Assembly: GCA_038214295.1 (NCBI GenBank)
Contig: JBBQSA010000004.1
Coordinates: forward strand, 1 to 64,000
Direction of reading: 5' to 3'
Length of the DNA: 64,000 nt
Source of the DNA: SHZI01 sp038214295
GTDB lineage: Bacteria; Pseudomonadota; Gammaproteobacteria; Steroidobacterales; GCA-2729495
The position numbers and the translations under genes were made by a program. The notes below the pieces were generated by a model. The model saw nothing but the letters and a program-made list of their open reading frames with translations. It was not told the origin of the DNA and searched no databases. Shown piece after piece: positions 45,780-54,115 of this stretch (the first letter of the stretch is position 1; each line of letters starts with the position of its first letter).

Positions 45780-46757
45780 TCAGCGAGTGTCGAAACGCAG
45801 ACGGAAATTGCCGATCGCGAGCACATCTCCGTGCTCGAGACGCTGTTCCATGACGGCCTCGCCATTCACCAGAGTGGCATTGGTGCTGCCGAGGTCGATG
45901 ACGACCACATCTCCGGCCGACACAAGCAGGGCGGCGTGCTGCCGGCTGACGTACCGGCTTTCAAGGCAAAGGCCGCTCTGGGAACTTCTCCCGATAATCA
46001 GGCGGCCCGGCGCGAGGCTGTGCCGGCTGCTGATCGTGCCATCCAGCATGACGAGCAACGTTCTGTTCGGGTGGGGCTGCAGGGCCGGTGTCCCCGGCTC
46101 GCCGGCCGATCCGGGTCCGGGAGCAATGTTCACGACCGGAGGCCTGCTGCGCGTGGCGACCCACGCCAGGGACCGGTCCAGGTCGTAGCGTTCCCGGGTG
46201 AACTGGCGCAGTCCCGCCATGCCCCGGGAGTCGAGAATCCGGTTGAGGCCGGTGGATCCCGCGAGTATGAAAGTTATCCCCGGCGTCGTACCCGCACGCA
46301 CGCTCGACAGGACTTGCAGGTGTTCGAGCACCCGGGGTCCGAAGTGCTCGGTGTCATCGATGATCACGACTGTCCGGCGCCCACGGGCGCTCTCGTGGCG
46401 AAGGAACACCACCAGCAGGTTGTGCAGGTCATCCAGGGCTGACAAGTGAAGATCGAAGCCCAGTTCGCCAAGCACATTCGTCAGGAATGCGTGGACGCTG
46501 TCAGTCGGCGTGTCGATGCGAGCGGTGTGCAGATCGTCTCGCGCCAGGCAGTCGGCCGTGACGCGCTGGAGGAGGGGCTCCAGGCTGGTACCGGAACCCG
46601 TTATGATCCCGAAGGGCCGGTGACCCCTGAGGCAGCGGCCCACGTAGGCGAGACCCGCCGCAAGACCGGCGCTGTCGCCCAGTTGCAGTTTCCCGGCCGG
46701 TTTCTCACCGGATACTGCAGTGGGATACGCCGTTGCGCTGTCTAGTCGTGCGGCCAT
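45780..46757 (-). CDS. ExeA-like AAA domain with degenerate P-loop fused to FHA domain
   Basis: A 325-residue protein. Residues about 45-200 resemble the ExeA/GspA-type AAA module: GIITGSGTSLEPLLQRV sits at the Walker A position but lacks GK[ST], while Walker B (VVIIDDTEHF, 130-139) and sensor-like FILAGSTGLN are present. Residues about 233-325 are an FHA phosphothreonine-binding domain: LIIGRSSQSGLCL, VSRQHAALL and DLGSTNATLVNG. ATP hydrolysis looks unlikely; a scaffold that reads Thr phosphorylation is plausible (inference). It is single, follows the tRNA cluster tail-on, and is divergent from ccmA. Confidence 0.72.
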   Translation of the reverse strand: MAARLDSATAYPTAVSGEKPAGKLQLGDSAGLAAGLAYVGRCLRGHRPFGIITGSGTSLEPLLQRVTADCLARDDLHTARIDTPTDSVHAFLTNVLGELGFDLHLSALDDLHNLLVVFLRHESARGRRTVVIIDDTEHFGPRVLEHLQVLSSVRAGTTPGITFILAGSTGLNRILDSRGMAGLRQFTRERYDLDRSLAWVATRSRPPVVNIAPGPGSAGEPGTPALQPHPNRTLLVMLDGTISSRHSLAPGRLIIGRSSQSGLCLESRYVSRQHAALLVSAGDVVVIDLGSTNATLVNGEAVMEQRLEHGDVLAIGNFRLRFDTR

Positions 46758-47058
46758 GGCTGTACTCCCGAACTCAAAACCCCGGCTCGTTTACAGGTCT
46801 GTTAGGCGGGACTCTGATGCCCGCGGCGACCCTTTGCTGCTGTGCCGGGTTCAGGTGGGAGGTTTCAGTCTAGGCATGGCACGCGCTTATGTAAAGGTGA
46901 TCGCGGACCTCGATCGGCGAGCCCCACGGTTGCGAAAGTATTGCAATAAAGTTCCGTAGGAACTTGTTTCAGATACGGAAGTTGTTAAGGTTGAGGCACC
47001 GTTCGGGGTGATCGGCGGGCCCGGTCGCCGGGTGTGGATACGGGTTCGGGAGACGGGC
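46758..47058. promoter_or_regulatory. Divergent control region between the FHA gene and the ccm operon
   Basis: A 301-base stretch without a supported gene. Near the ccm side are two adjacent perfect palindromes: TATTGCAATA (46939-46948) and AAGTTCC-GTA-GGAACTT (46949-46965). They are in AT-rich sequence and look like an operator or promoter element. A ribosome site GGGAG at 47048-47052 serves the ccmA GTG. No -35/-10 pair is assigned. Confidence 0.45.
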
Positions 47059-47670
47059 GTGCTGGCAGGCGCTAATTTGACGCTTTGGCGCGGAACTACC
47101 CGCCTATTCGAGGACCTGTCTTTCAGCGTGCCGGTTGGCAGCCCCCTGTTGATCGAGGGGCCCAATGGCGCCGGCAAGACAACGCTGCTCCGGGTCATCG
47201 CCGGGTTGACAATGCCTGAGGACGGGACCGTGACCTGGTGCGGCCGGCCACTGCGGGACGAGCTTCAAGCGGCCAGGCTGGGACTGGCCTTCGCCGGGCA
47301 TGCCCTGGCACTGAAGGCGGAACTGAGCACCCGGGAGAACCTGGATTTCTTTGCGCGGCTGGCGGGGCAGTCCTCACTTGTGGACGACACGCTCGAGGCC
47401 ACCGGGCTGGCCGACTGCGCGGCTTTGCAGGTCCGGTTGCTCTCCGCCGGCCAGAAGCGCCGGGCGGCGCTGGCCCGGGTCCTGTTGTCCGGCGCTGATC
47501 TCTGGCTGCTGGATGAACCCCAGACGAATCTCGATGCGGCCGGTCGCCGGTACCTCGATGGAGTTCTGCAGCGGCACCTCGCAGCGGGCGGAACCCTGGT
47601 CGTCGCGGCACACCAGCCCCTGGACTTTGGCCGCTTTCCAACGACACGGCTGGTTCTGGGGGAGGCGTGA
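47059..47670 (+). CDS. ccmA: Heme exporter ATP-binding protein CcmA
   Basis: A 203-residue ABC ATPase that, with CcmB, releases holo-CcmE from CcmC during cytochrome c maturation. Walker A is EGPNGAGKTTL (33-43), the signature LSAGQKRRAALARVLL is the Ccm-type LSxGQ, and Walker B is LWLLDEPQTNLD. GTG 47059, with GGGAG 6 bases upstream, gives the usual CcmA length; GTG 47008 would add 17 unlikely residues. First gene of an uninterrupted ccmABCDEFGHI operon. Confidence 0.93.
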   Translation: MLAGANLTLWRGTTRLFEDLSFSVPVGSPLLIEGPNGAGKTTLLRVIAGLTMPEDGTVTWCGRPLRDELQAARLGLAFAGHALALKAELSTRENLDFFARLAGQSSLVDDTLEATGLADCAALQVRLLSAGQKRRAALARVLLSGADLWLLDEPQTNLDAAGRRYLDGVLQRHLAAGGTLVVAAHQPLDFGRFPTTRLVLGEA

Positions 47671-48398
47671 TGTCCGGCACCGACACAAGCAGCACGTTAG
47701 CCCCGCGTAGCGCCGCGCCGCGGCTCGGATTGCTCTCGCTCTTCCACGCGGTGTTCACCCGGGATCTTCGCGTTGGCCTGCGCCGCTGGACTGATGCGAC
47801 CAACTCCGCGTTGTTTTTCGTGCTGGTCGTTTCGCTTTTTCCGCTCGCGCTCAGTCCGCAGGCAGAGGTCCTGCGCATGATCGCGCCGGGGGTTATCTGG
47901 ATCGCCGCCCTGCTGGCGACGCTGCTGTCGCTCCACCTGCTGTTCAGGTCCGACCTGGAGGACGGAACCATCGAGCAGCTGCTGACCCTCCCCTATCCGC
48001 TAAGCTGGATGCTGCTGGCCAAGACCCTGGCCCACTGGATCATCACCGGAATCCCGCTCGTGGTCGTGGCACCGGTTCTGGCAATCACCTACCATCTGCC
48101 GGCGACGGCCCTGAAGGTCCTCTCCGCCAGTCTGCTGCTGGGCACACCGACGCTGAGCTTGCTTGGCTCCATCGGGGCTGCACTGACGGCGGGACTCCGT
48201 GGGTCCGGGGTCCTGCTGGCCTTCATCGTCGCGCCATTGATGCTGCCGGTGCTCATCCTGGGGGCCAGGGCTACGGACCTCGCCCTGATGGGGGAGGACG
48301 CAACAGGCCCGCTGTACCTGCTGGCGGCGTTACTGGCGCTCGCTGTCAGCCTGGCTCCGTTGCTGGCGGCGGGAGCGATTCGTGTCAGTGCCGACTAG
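47670..48398 (+). CDS. ccmB: Heme exporter permease CcmB
   Basis: A 242-residue membrane protein with six helices. Family blocks are RDLRVGLRRWTDATNSALFF near the N-terminus and FRSDLEDGTIEQLLTLPYPL. The start is ATG 47670, overlapping the ccmA stop as TGATG; GTG 47667 is one codon earlier. Length is slightly above the usual 220 because of a 20-residue N-terminal tail. Partner of CcmA and CcmC. Confidence 0.93.
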   Translation: MSGTDTSSTLAPRSAAPRLGLLSLFHAVFTRDLRVGLRRWTDATNSALFFVLVVSLFPLALSPQAEVLRMIAPGVIWIAALLATLLSLHLLFRSDLEDGTIEQLLTLPYPLSWMLLAKTLAHWIITGIPLVVVAPVLAITYHLPATALKVLSASLLLGTPTLSLLGSIGAALTAGLRGSGVLLAFIVAPLMLPVLILGARATDLALMGEDATGPLYLLAALLALAVSLAPLLAAGAIRVSAD

Positions 48399-48424
48399 AC
48401 GACATTCCTGAGAGGAGAGGCATC

Positions 48425-49183
48425 GTGTGGACGTGGTTCTTCCGGCTCGCATCGCCACCGCACTTCTATGCGCTGGCAGGCAGGCTGACCTATTGGCTGC
48501 TCGTTCCCGCCATCGTTCTCCTCGCCGTCGGTAGCTGGGGGGGGCTCGTGCTGGCGCCGCCCGACTACCAGCAGGGTGATGCTTTCCGGATCATCTACGT
48601 CCACGTACCCAGCGCCTACCTGTCCATGATGATTTACGTCACGATGGCCGTGGCGGGCGCCATCGGCCTCATCTGGCGCATCAAGCTGGCCCACGCCGTC
48701 GCGGCCAGTTGTGCGCCGATCGGGGCTTCATTCACTTTCGCGGCGCTGGTCACCGGCGCCGTGTGGGGGAAGCCCATGTGGGGCACCTACTGGGAGTGGG
48801 ATCCACGCCTGACCTCCGAGCTGATCCTGTTGTTCCTGTACTTTGGCTACATGGGTGTCCGCAGTGCCTTCGAGGATCTCAACCAGGCTGACAGGGCCAG
48901 CGCCATCCTCGCCATAGCCGGTGTGGTCAACGTACCGATCATTCATTTCTCGGTGATCTGGTGGGCGAGCCTGCACCAGGGACCCACCCTGTCCAAGCTG
49001 GACGCACCATCAATCGCCGGGAACATGCTCTGGCCGCTGCTCACGATGATTCTCGCGTTTACACTCTTTTTCCTCGCCATCCTGGCCACGCGGGTCAGAG
49101 GAGAGGTACTCGAGAGGGAAGTGCAGTCCCGCTGGGCTCAGGACGTGTTGCGTGGCGCCAGTCCAGCCGGGGTAAACTTGTGA
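48425..49183 (+). CDS. ccmC: Heme lyase/transport protein CcmC
   Basis: A 252-residue six-helix protein of the heme-handling superfamily; it loads heme on CcmE. The tryptophan-rich WWD motif is GKPMWGTYWEWDPRLTSELI, and flanking histidines are in YVHVPSAY and IHFSVIWW, followed by SLHQGPTL. GTG start at 48425 follows a GAGAGGAG site. The stop overlaps ccmD by one base. Confidence 0.95.
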   Translation: MWTWFFRLASPPHFYALAGRLTYWLLVPAIVLLAVGSWGGLVLAPPDYQQGDAFRIIYVHVPSAYLSMMIYVTMAVAGAIGLIWRIKLAHAVAASCAPIGASFTFAALVTGAVWGKPMWGTYWEWDPRLTSELILLFLYFGYMGVRSAFEDLNQADRASAILAIAGVVNVPIIHFSVIWWASLHQGPTLSKLDAPSIAGNMLWPLLTMILAFTLFFLAILATRVRGEVLEREVQSRWAQDVLRGASPAGVNL

Positions 49184-49398
49184 TGCAGTCGCTGGTCCAT
49201 AGCAGCTATGCGCAGTATTTGCTGATTGCCTACGGGGTCACGGCCCTGGTGGTTATCGGCAACATTGTTACAGCGCGGCGGCGGTTCAACCGGACGAAGG
49301 CGCGCTTGCGTGAACAGCTCGCCCGGCGCGCCGGAAGCCGCCGGGCAACAGGGCCTGGCAGGAGCGACCAGGGCACAACACTAGGGAGTGGTACATGA
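49183..49398 (+). CDS. ccmD: Heme exporter subunit CcmD
   Basis: A 71-residue protein with one membrane helix (YAQYLLIAYGVTALVVIGNI) followed by the basic stretch TARRRFNRTKARLREQLARR, exactly the CcmD layout. It stabilises the CcmABC complex with CcmE. The ATG overlaps the ccmC stop (TGATG) and the stop overlaps the ccmE start (ATGA). Too short for many gene callers but clearly placed. Confidence 0.9.
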   Translation: MQSLVHSSYAQYLLIAYGVTALVVIGNIVTARRRFNRTKARLREQLARRAGSRRATGPGRSDQGTTLGSGT

Positions 49399-49856
49399 CC
49401 CCGCGTCGACAAAGAATGGTGGTAGTTGGCCTCGTGCTGGCCGGCGTGGCGCTCGCCGTTGGCCTCTCACTGCGCGCCTTCCAGGAAAACCTCCTCTATT
49501 TCTACACACCCTCCCAGGCACTGGCCGGAGAGCCGCCAGCCGGCAAGCAATTCCGGCTGGGCGGGATGGTGGAGAAGGGGAGCGTCCGCCGCGAGCACGG
49601 CGCAATGGAAGTCCGCTTTGATGTCACCGACAATCAGAAGACGTTGACGGTGGCCTATTCCGGGGTGCTTCCCGACCTGTTTCGGGACGGGCAGGGCGTA
49701 ATCGCCAGGGGTCACATGGAGCCTCAGGGCGTGTTCCGCGCCGAGGAGGTCCTTGCCAAGCACGACGAGAACTACATGCCGCCGGAAGTGGCCGAGTCCC
49801 TGGCGTCCCGGGCCAGTCCTGCTGACGCCGTCTCTGCTGCTGTCCCACCAAACTGA
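49395..49856 (+). CDS. ccmE: Heme chaperone CcmE
   Basis: A 153-residue periplasmic heme chaperone with an N-terminal membrane anchor (MVVVGLVLAGVALAVGLSL). Heme is covalently bound through His123 in the conserved VLAKHDENYMPPE motif, with Tyr127 as ligand. An OB-fold follows the anchor (FRLGGMVEKGSV). Overlaps ccmD by 4 bases. Confidence 0.96.
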   Translation: MTPRRQRMVVVGLVLAGVALAVGLSLRAFQENLLYFYTPSQALAGEPPAGKQFRLGGMVEKGSVRREHGAMEVRFDVTDNQKTLTVAYSGVLPDLFRDGQGVIARGHMEPQGVFRAEEVLAKHDENYMPPEVAESLASRASPADAVSAAVPPN

Positions 49857-49889
49857 ACCGCGGACTTCCGGTCCCAAGAGGGCGCCACG

Positions 49890-51848
49890 ATGCTTCCTGA
49901 ACTCGGTCAGCTCTGCCTGATCCTCGCCCTGTGCCTGGCGTCATGCCAGACACTGTTCGCGCTCGTCGGCGCCCAGCGCCGGCAGGCGGGTCTGATGGCC
50001 GTGGGGCCGGCCGCCGCGGCGGGGCAGTTCGTGTTCGTGGCGGGGGCATTCGGCCTTCTCGCCTGGGCCTTCTGGCATAACGATTTTTCGCTGCTCTACG
50101 TCGCGAGCAATTCCAACAGCCAGCTTCCCGAGATGTATCGCTTTGCCGCGGTGTGGGGCGGCCACGAGGGCTCCCTGCTGCTCTGGGTGCTGATTCTTTC
50201 TGGCTGGACGATTGCCGTCGTGGCCGGCAGCGCCTCGCTTCCGCGGGAGGTTGCGTCCCGGATCATCGGTGTCATGGGGGCGATCAGCATCGGTTTTCTT
50301 GCGTTCATTCTCTTCACGTCGAACCCGTTCCTGCGCCTCAGCCCGATTCCGCTCGATGGCAATGATCTCAACCCGCTCCTGCAGGACCCCGCCATGGCCC
50401 TGCACCCGCCCATGCTCTACACGGGCTACGTCGGATTCTCGGTAGCTTTCGCCTTTGCGGTTGCGGCCCTGCTGAGCGGCCGCGTGGACCAGGAGTGGGC
50501 GCGCTGGGCTCGCCCCTGGACGACCAGCGCCTGGGTGTTTCTCACCGTGGGAATTGCGCTCGGCAGCTGGTGGGCCTATTACGAACTGGGATGGGGCGGC
50601 TGGTGGTTCTGGGACCCGGTCGAGAATGCCTCGTTCATGCCCTGGCTCGTTGGCACCGCGCTGATGCACTCCCTCGCCGTCACCGAGAAACGGGGCATCT
50701 TCAAGGGGTCCACCTTGCTGCTCGCGATTGGCGCGTTTTCACTCAGCCTGGTTGGCACCTTCCTGGTCCGGTCCGGCGTGCTGGTTTCCGTTCATTCCTT
50801 TGCCGCTGACCCCAGCCGTGGCCTGTTCATCCTGACATTCCTCGCCATCGTGATTGGCACTGCGCTCAGCCTCTATGCGTGGCGCGCTCCAACGCTGGAC
50901 CGGGCCGTGGGATTCAAGCCCTTTTCGCGCGAAAGCTTCCTGCTCATCAACAACATCCTGCTGTGCATTGCGGCCGGCCTGGTGTTTCTCGGCACGCTCT
51001 ATCCCCTCGTCCTCGACGCTCTCGACGAGGGCAAGATTTCCGTGGGTCCTCCCTACTTCGAGACCGCGTTCCTGATTCCCATGCTGCCATTGCTGCTGGC
51101 CGTCGGCGTCGGGATGCACACCGCCTGGCGAAGCGCCAGTCCGGCCGACGTGGGCCGGAAGCTGCGCCTCATCGCGGGCATCGCCGTCGCCATCGGCATA
51201 CTCATCCCGATCCTCGTTTACGGCGGCGGCAGCGGCGTGCTCACGGCCGTGGGGATTGCTGCCAGTGCGTGGCTGGTCCTGGCGGCGCTCCTCGACCCCA
51301 TCCGCCACCTGCTGGGTCGTGGGCCGCGCCTGACCCAGGCCGCGCTGGGGATGTCGGTTGCCCACCTCGGGCTCGGCCTTTTTGTGCTGGGCGTCACCGT
51401 GACGTCGTCGTTCGGAATTGCAACCGACCAGCGCATCGCGCTTGGGGAATCGGCCCGGGTCGGCGACTACGAGGTTGCCTTCCGGTCGACGACGCCCGTG
51501 ACCGGCCCCAACTACCAGGGGCTGCGGGGAGAAATGACCATCACCCGCGACGGCCGCCCGGTGGGCACGGTCTACCCGGAAAAGCGCACCTACGCGGTGC
51601 GCTCGTCCCCGATGACGGAGGCCGGCATCGATGCCGGCTGGTCGCGTGACCTGTTCGTCGCGCTCGGGGACGAGCTCGGTGGTGATGCCTGGAGCGTCAG
51701 GCTCCAGTACAAGCCCCTCGTGCGGTTTATCTGGCTGGGAGCCATCGTGATGGCCCTCGGTGGGCTCCTTGCGGCAACTGACCGCCGCTACCGCGTCCGT
51801 GCCCGCGAAGCCGCCGCCAGCGCTGTCGCCCAGGCGGCACAGCCCTGA
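49890..51848 (+). CDS. ccmF: Cytochrome c heme lyase CcmF
   Basis: A 652-residue polytopic protein that ligates heme to apocytochrome c. WGGHEGSLLLW near residue 90 and the WWD motif WGGWWFWDPVENASFMPWLV near 235 are the hallmarks. TKHSLAV-type and LVRSGVLVSVHSFAADPSRG motifs with conserved histidines are present. About 14 helices with a periplasmic domain late in the protein. Its TGA overlaps the proposed CTG start of ccmG. Confidence 0.96.
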   Translation: MLPELGQLCLILALCLASCQTLFALVGAQRRQAGLMAVGPAAAAGQFVFVAGAFGLLAWAFWHNDFSLLYVASNSNSQLPEMYRFAAVWGGHEGSLLLWVLILSGWTIAVVAGSASLPREVASRIIGVMGAISIGFLAFILFTSNPFLRLSPIPLDGNDLNPLLQDPAMALHPPMLYTGYVGFSVAFAFAVAALLSGRVDQEWARWARPWTTSAWVFLTVGIALGSWWAYYELGWGGWWFWDPVENASFMPWLVGTALMHSLAVTEKRGIFKGSTLLLAIGAFSLSLVGTFLVRSGVLVSVHSFAADPSRGLFILTFLAIVIGTALSLYAWRAPTLDRAVGFKPFSRESFLLINNILLCIAAGLVFLGTLYPLVLDALDEGKISVGPPYFETAFLIPMLPLLLAVGVGMHTAWRSASPADVGRKLRLIAGIAVAIGILIPILVYGGGSGVLTAVGIAASAWLVLAALLDPIRHLLGRGPRLTQAALGMSVAHLGLGLFVLGVTVTSSFGIATDQRIALGESARVGDYEVAFRSTTPVTGPNYQGLRGEMTITRDGRPVGTVYPEKRTYAVRSSPMTEAGIDAGWSRDLFVALGDELGGDAWSVRLQYKPLVRFIWLGAIVMALGGLLAATDRRYRVRAREAAASAVAQAAQP

Positions 51849-52405
51849 ACCCCCCGCGCGAATCCGGCTCGGCCACATGGCGCTTCCTGCTGCCCGTTGC
51901 CCTGTTCGGGCTGCTGGTCGTGGTGCTGATGATCGGGCTCCGGCGCGATCCGACCCTGGTGCCGTCACCGCTGGTCGGCAAGCCGGCGCCCGAATTCACG
52001 CTTCCCCGGCTGGATGACCCCGCGAGAACCCTCAGCCGCTCTGACCTGCTTGGCAAGGTCAGCCTGGTGAATGTGTGGGGCACGTGGTGCGCTGGCTGTC
52101 GACAGGAGCACGAGACGCTGGTGACGCTGGCACGGGACTCCGGGGTACCGATCTTCGGCATTAACTGGAAGGACGATGATCAGTCGGCCAGGCAATGGCT
52201 GGCGACGCTCGGGAATCCGTACGCGGCGGTTGGCGTCGACCAGGACGGGCGCGCTGCCATCGACTGGGGGGTCTACGGCGCGCCGGAAACCTTCCTCATC
52301 AGCCCGGATGGCATCGTGCTCTACAAGCACATCGCACCCCTGACCCTTGAGGTCTGGCGCGAGGAATTTCTCCCGCGAATCACGGCGGCCGGGGCAGGGC
52401 GGTGA
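51845..52405 (+). CDS. ccmG: Thiol:disulfide interchange protein CcmG/DsbE
   Basis: A 186-residue thioredoxin-fold protein that keeps apocytochrome cysteines reduced. The CXXC is Cys82-Cys85 (WGTWCAGCRQEH) and VPSPLVGKPAPEFTLPRL is family-typical. The first ATG/GTG/TTG (GTG 51920) would delete the membrane anchor (TWRFLLPVALFGLLVVVLMI). The frame stays open to a CTG at 51845 that overlaps the ccmF stop (CTGA) and gives the standard DsbE length, so a CTG start is proposed. This is inference; the domain assignment is firm. Confidence 0.8.
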   Translation: MNPPRESGSATWRFLLPVALFGLLVVVLMIGLRRDPTLVPSPLVGKPAPEFTLPRLDDPARTLSRSDLLGKVSLVNVWGTWCAGCRQEHETLVTLARDSGVPIFGINWKDDDQSARQWLATLGNPYAAVGVDQDGRAAIDWGVYGAPETFLISPDGIVLYKHIAPLTLEVWREEFLPRITAAGAGR

Positions 52406-52845
52406 GACGTTTACTCGCGCAGTTTGCCTGCCTGCTGGTCCTGGCCATGCCCGGTATCGCGCCCGGCATGGATGCGGAACCAAAGCTCGTGGATCCCGTG
52501 CAGCAGGCGACGTATGAGCATCTGACGAAGGAAGTCCGCTGCCTCGTCTGCCAGAACCAGACCATTGCCGATTCCAGTGCGCCGCTGGCTGCCGACCTGC
52601 GTCGCGAAATCCGGGAAATGCTCGAGGCAGGGCGGTCCGAGGCGGAGATCAAGACCTTTCTCCTGGATCGTTACGGCGACTTCGTGCTCTATCGTCCGCG
52701 ATTCATGCCGACGACTGCCGTCTTGTGGCTCGCGCCAGGGCTGCTCCTGCTGGTGGGCGGGCTTGCCCTCCGGCGGATTATCCGGAAGCGCGCCGCGCTG
52801 CCGGTTCCCACTGACGAGGACGATGGTCCGCCAGCCGCGGCCTGA
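52402..52845 (+). CDS. ccmH: Cytochrome c maturation thioreductase CcmH
   Basis: A 147-residue protein with a signal peptide (LAQFACLLVLAMPGIAPGMD) and the redox motif VRCLVCQNQTI (Cys47, Cys50). The C-terminal helix WLAPGLLLLVGGLALRRII anchors it. This is the CcmH/CycL-type N-terminal half only; the TPR half is a separate gene, ccmI, downstream. GTG start overlaps the ccmG stop (GTGA). Confidence 0.94.
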   Translation: MRRLLAQFACLLVLAMPGIAPGMDAEPKLVDPVQQATYEHLTKEVRCLVCQNQTIADSSAPLAADLRREIREMLEAGRSEAEIKTFLLDRYGDFVLYRPRFMPTTAVLWLAPGLLLLVGGLALRRIIRKRAALPVPTDEDDGPPAAA

Positions 52846-52849
52846 GGGG
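52844..52849 (+). promoter_or_regulatory. Ribosome binding site fixing the ccmI TTG start
   Basis: GAGGGG at 52844-52849, six bases before TTG 52856, right at the ccmH stop. It favours TTG 52856 over the ATG at 52823, which would overlap ccmH by 23 bases. Confidence 0.6.
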
Positions 52850-52855
52850 TTCCAG

Positions 52856-53929
52856 TTGACCGTTTTTGCCATCCTTGGCGCACTGTTCACCGTCCTGGCG
52901 GTGGGCCTCGTCGTCTGGCCGTTGCTGCGTGGCGGAGTGAATCCGCATCCATTGGCCGCCACCCTGACGGCGCTGGCGATTCCGGCCGCGGTGCTGATCA
53001 CCTACCTCATTGTCAGTGACTACGACTGGCGCAACCCGGTACGCAGCGGTGACAGCGCCGCCGCGTCTTCGTCCACCGGCCCTGGTTCGATCGAGGACGC
53101 CACGGCATCTCTGGAGCGGCGCCTGCAGTCCGAGCCGGAAAACGAGGAGGGGTGGCTGCTGCTCGGCAGTTCTTACCTCAACCTGGAACGCCCTGCCGAT
53201 GCCATCAAGGCCTACCAGCGCGCCCTGGATCTGTCCGGGGGCCGGAATGTCGATGCGCGCCTGGGGCTCGCCGAGGCGCGCATCGTTATCGATCCGGGTT
53301 CCCTGACGGGTCAGGTGGGCGACGAGGTCGAGGCAGTGCTCCGGGTAGAGCCCCGCAATCCCAAAGGCCTGTGGTACGGGGGCCTGCTGGGTCTGGCGCG
53401 CGGCCAGCCCGCCCTGGCCCGTGAACGCTGGACCACGCTGCTGGAGCTGTCGCCACCGGAGCGCGTCCGGCAGATCATCGAAAGCCAGCTGGCGGAACTT
53501 CCTGGTGGTCCCGGGGCGGTTGCCAGCGTGCCGGCCACCGCCCCGGCGGTGCCGGACCAGAAAGCAGCATCGACAGGTGTCCATATCCGCGTCACCGTGT
53601 CCGTTGCCGGCGACCTCAAGGGCCGGGTAGCGGCATCGGCCCCCTTGTTCATATTCCTGCGGGATGGGGCCAACCCCGGGCCGCCCCTGGCAGTGGTCCG
53701 GCGGCAGGCCGTGGAATTGCCCCTGACGGTAGAGATCAGTGACGCGGACCTCATGCTGCCGGGCCGGAGCCTCGCCGGGCTCGAGACGGCGACGCTGGTG
53801 GCCCGGGTCGCCAATGGCGGCGACCCCGTGGCAAAGCCGGGAGACATCTTTGGGGAAGTGCGCTGGGAGCGCGGGACCGGCGGGTCAAGTCCCGTGGCCG
53901 TGCTTATAGACAAGGTCGTGGGCCGCTGA
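52856..53929 (+). CDS. ccmI: Cytochrome c biogenesis protein CcmI (TPR)
   Basis: A 357-residue protein with two N-terminal membrane helices (TVFAILGALFTVLAVGLVVW and LTALAIPAAVLITYLIVSD), then TPR repeats at about 80-200 (EEGWLLLGSSYLNLERPADA, IKAYQRALDLSGG), which hand over apocytochromes. The C-terminal beta-rich domain (VHIRVTVSVAGDLKGRVAAS, APLFIFLRDG) is the CcmI/NrfG-associated ig-like domain. TTG start chosen on RBS evidence. Last gene of the ccm operon. Confidence 0.9.
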   Translation: MTVFAILGALFTVLAVGLVVWPLLRGGVNPHPLAATLTALAIPAAVLITYLIVSDYDWRNPVRSGDSAAASSSTGPGSIEDATASLERRLQSEPENEEGWLLLGSSYLNLERPADAIKAYQRALDLSGGRNVDARLGLAEARIVIDPGSLTGQVGDEVEAVLRVEPRNPKGLWYGGLLGLARGQPALARERWTTLLELSPPERVRQIIESQLAELPGGPGAVASVPATAPAVPDQKAASTGVHIRVTVSVAGDLKGRVAASAPLFIFLRDGANPGPPLAVVRRQAVELPLTVEISDADLMLPGRSLAGLETATLVARVANGGDPVAKPGDIFGEVRWERGTGGSSPVAVLIDKVVGR

Positions 53930-53995
53930 TGGCATCCGGAGGCCGACGCGGGACTGCGAGCGACTCCCCGGGGTCTCAGTAGTCAGTAATTTAAC

Positions 53996-54009
53996 ATAAT
54001 ATATATTAT
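53996..54009. repeat. 14-bp all-AT palindrome upstream of the lipocalin gene
   Basis: ATAATATATATTAT is perfectly self-complementary, in a 30-base AT-only island between GC-rich flanks. It probably provides the -10 region of the lipocalin promoter. No matching -35 assigned. Confidence 0.45.
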
Positions 54010-54115
54010 ACGCAGATCAGGTGCGGATGCCTTTGAAGTCGCCCCCCCCATGGACCTGCCCCGGCAGAACGCTCACTCTCAGGGGCCCCGGCCCGTCGCA
54101 ACCAGGACATCACTC

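Noticed and set aside
53980..54015. AT-rich island as a replication origin
   Set aside because: Only about 30 bases long, without DnaA-box-like repeats; better explained as a promoter.
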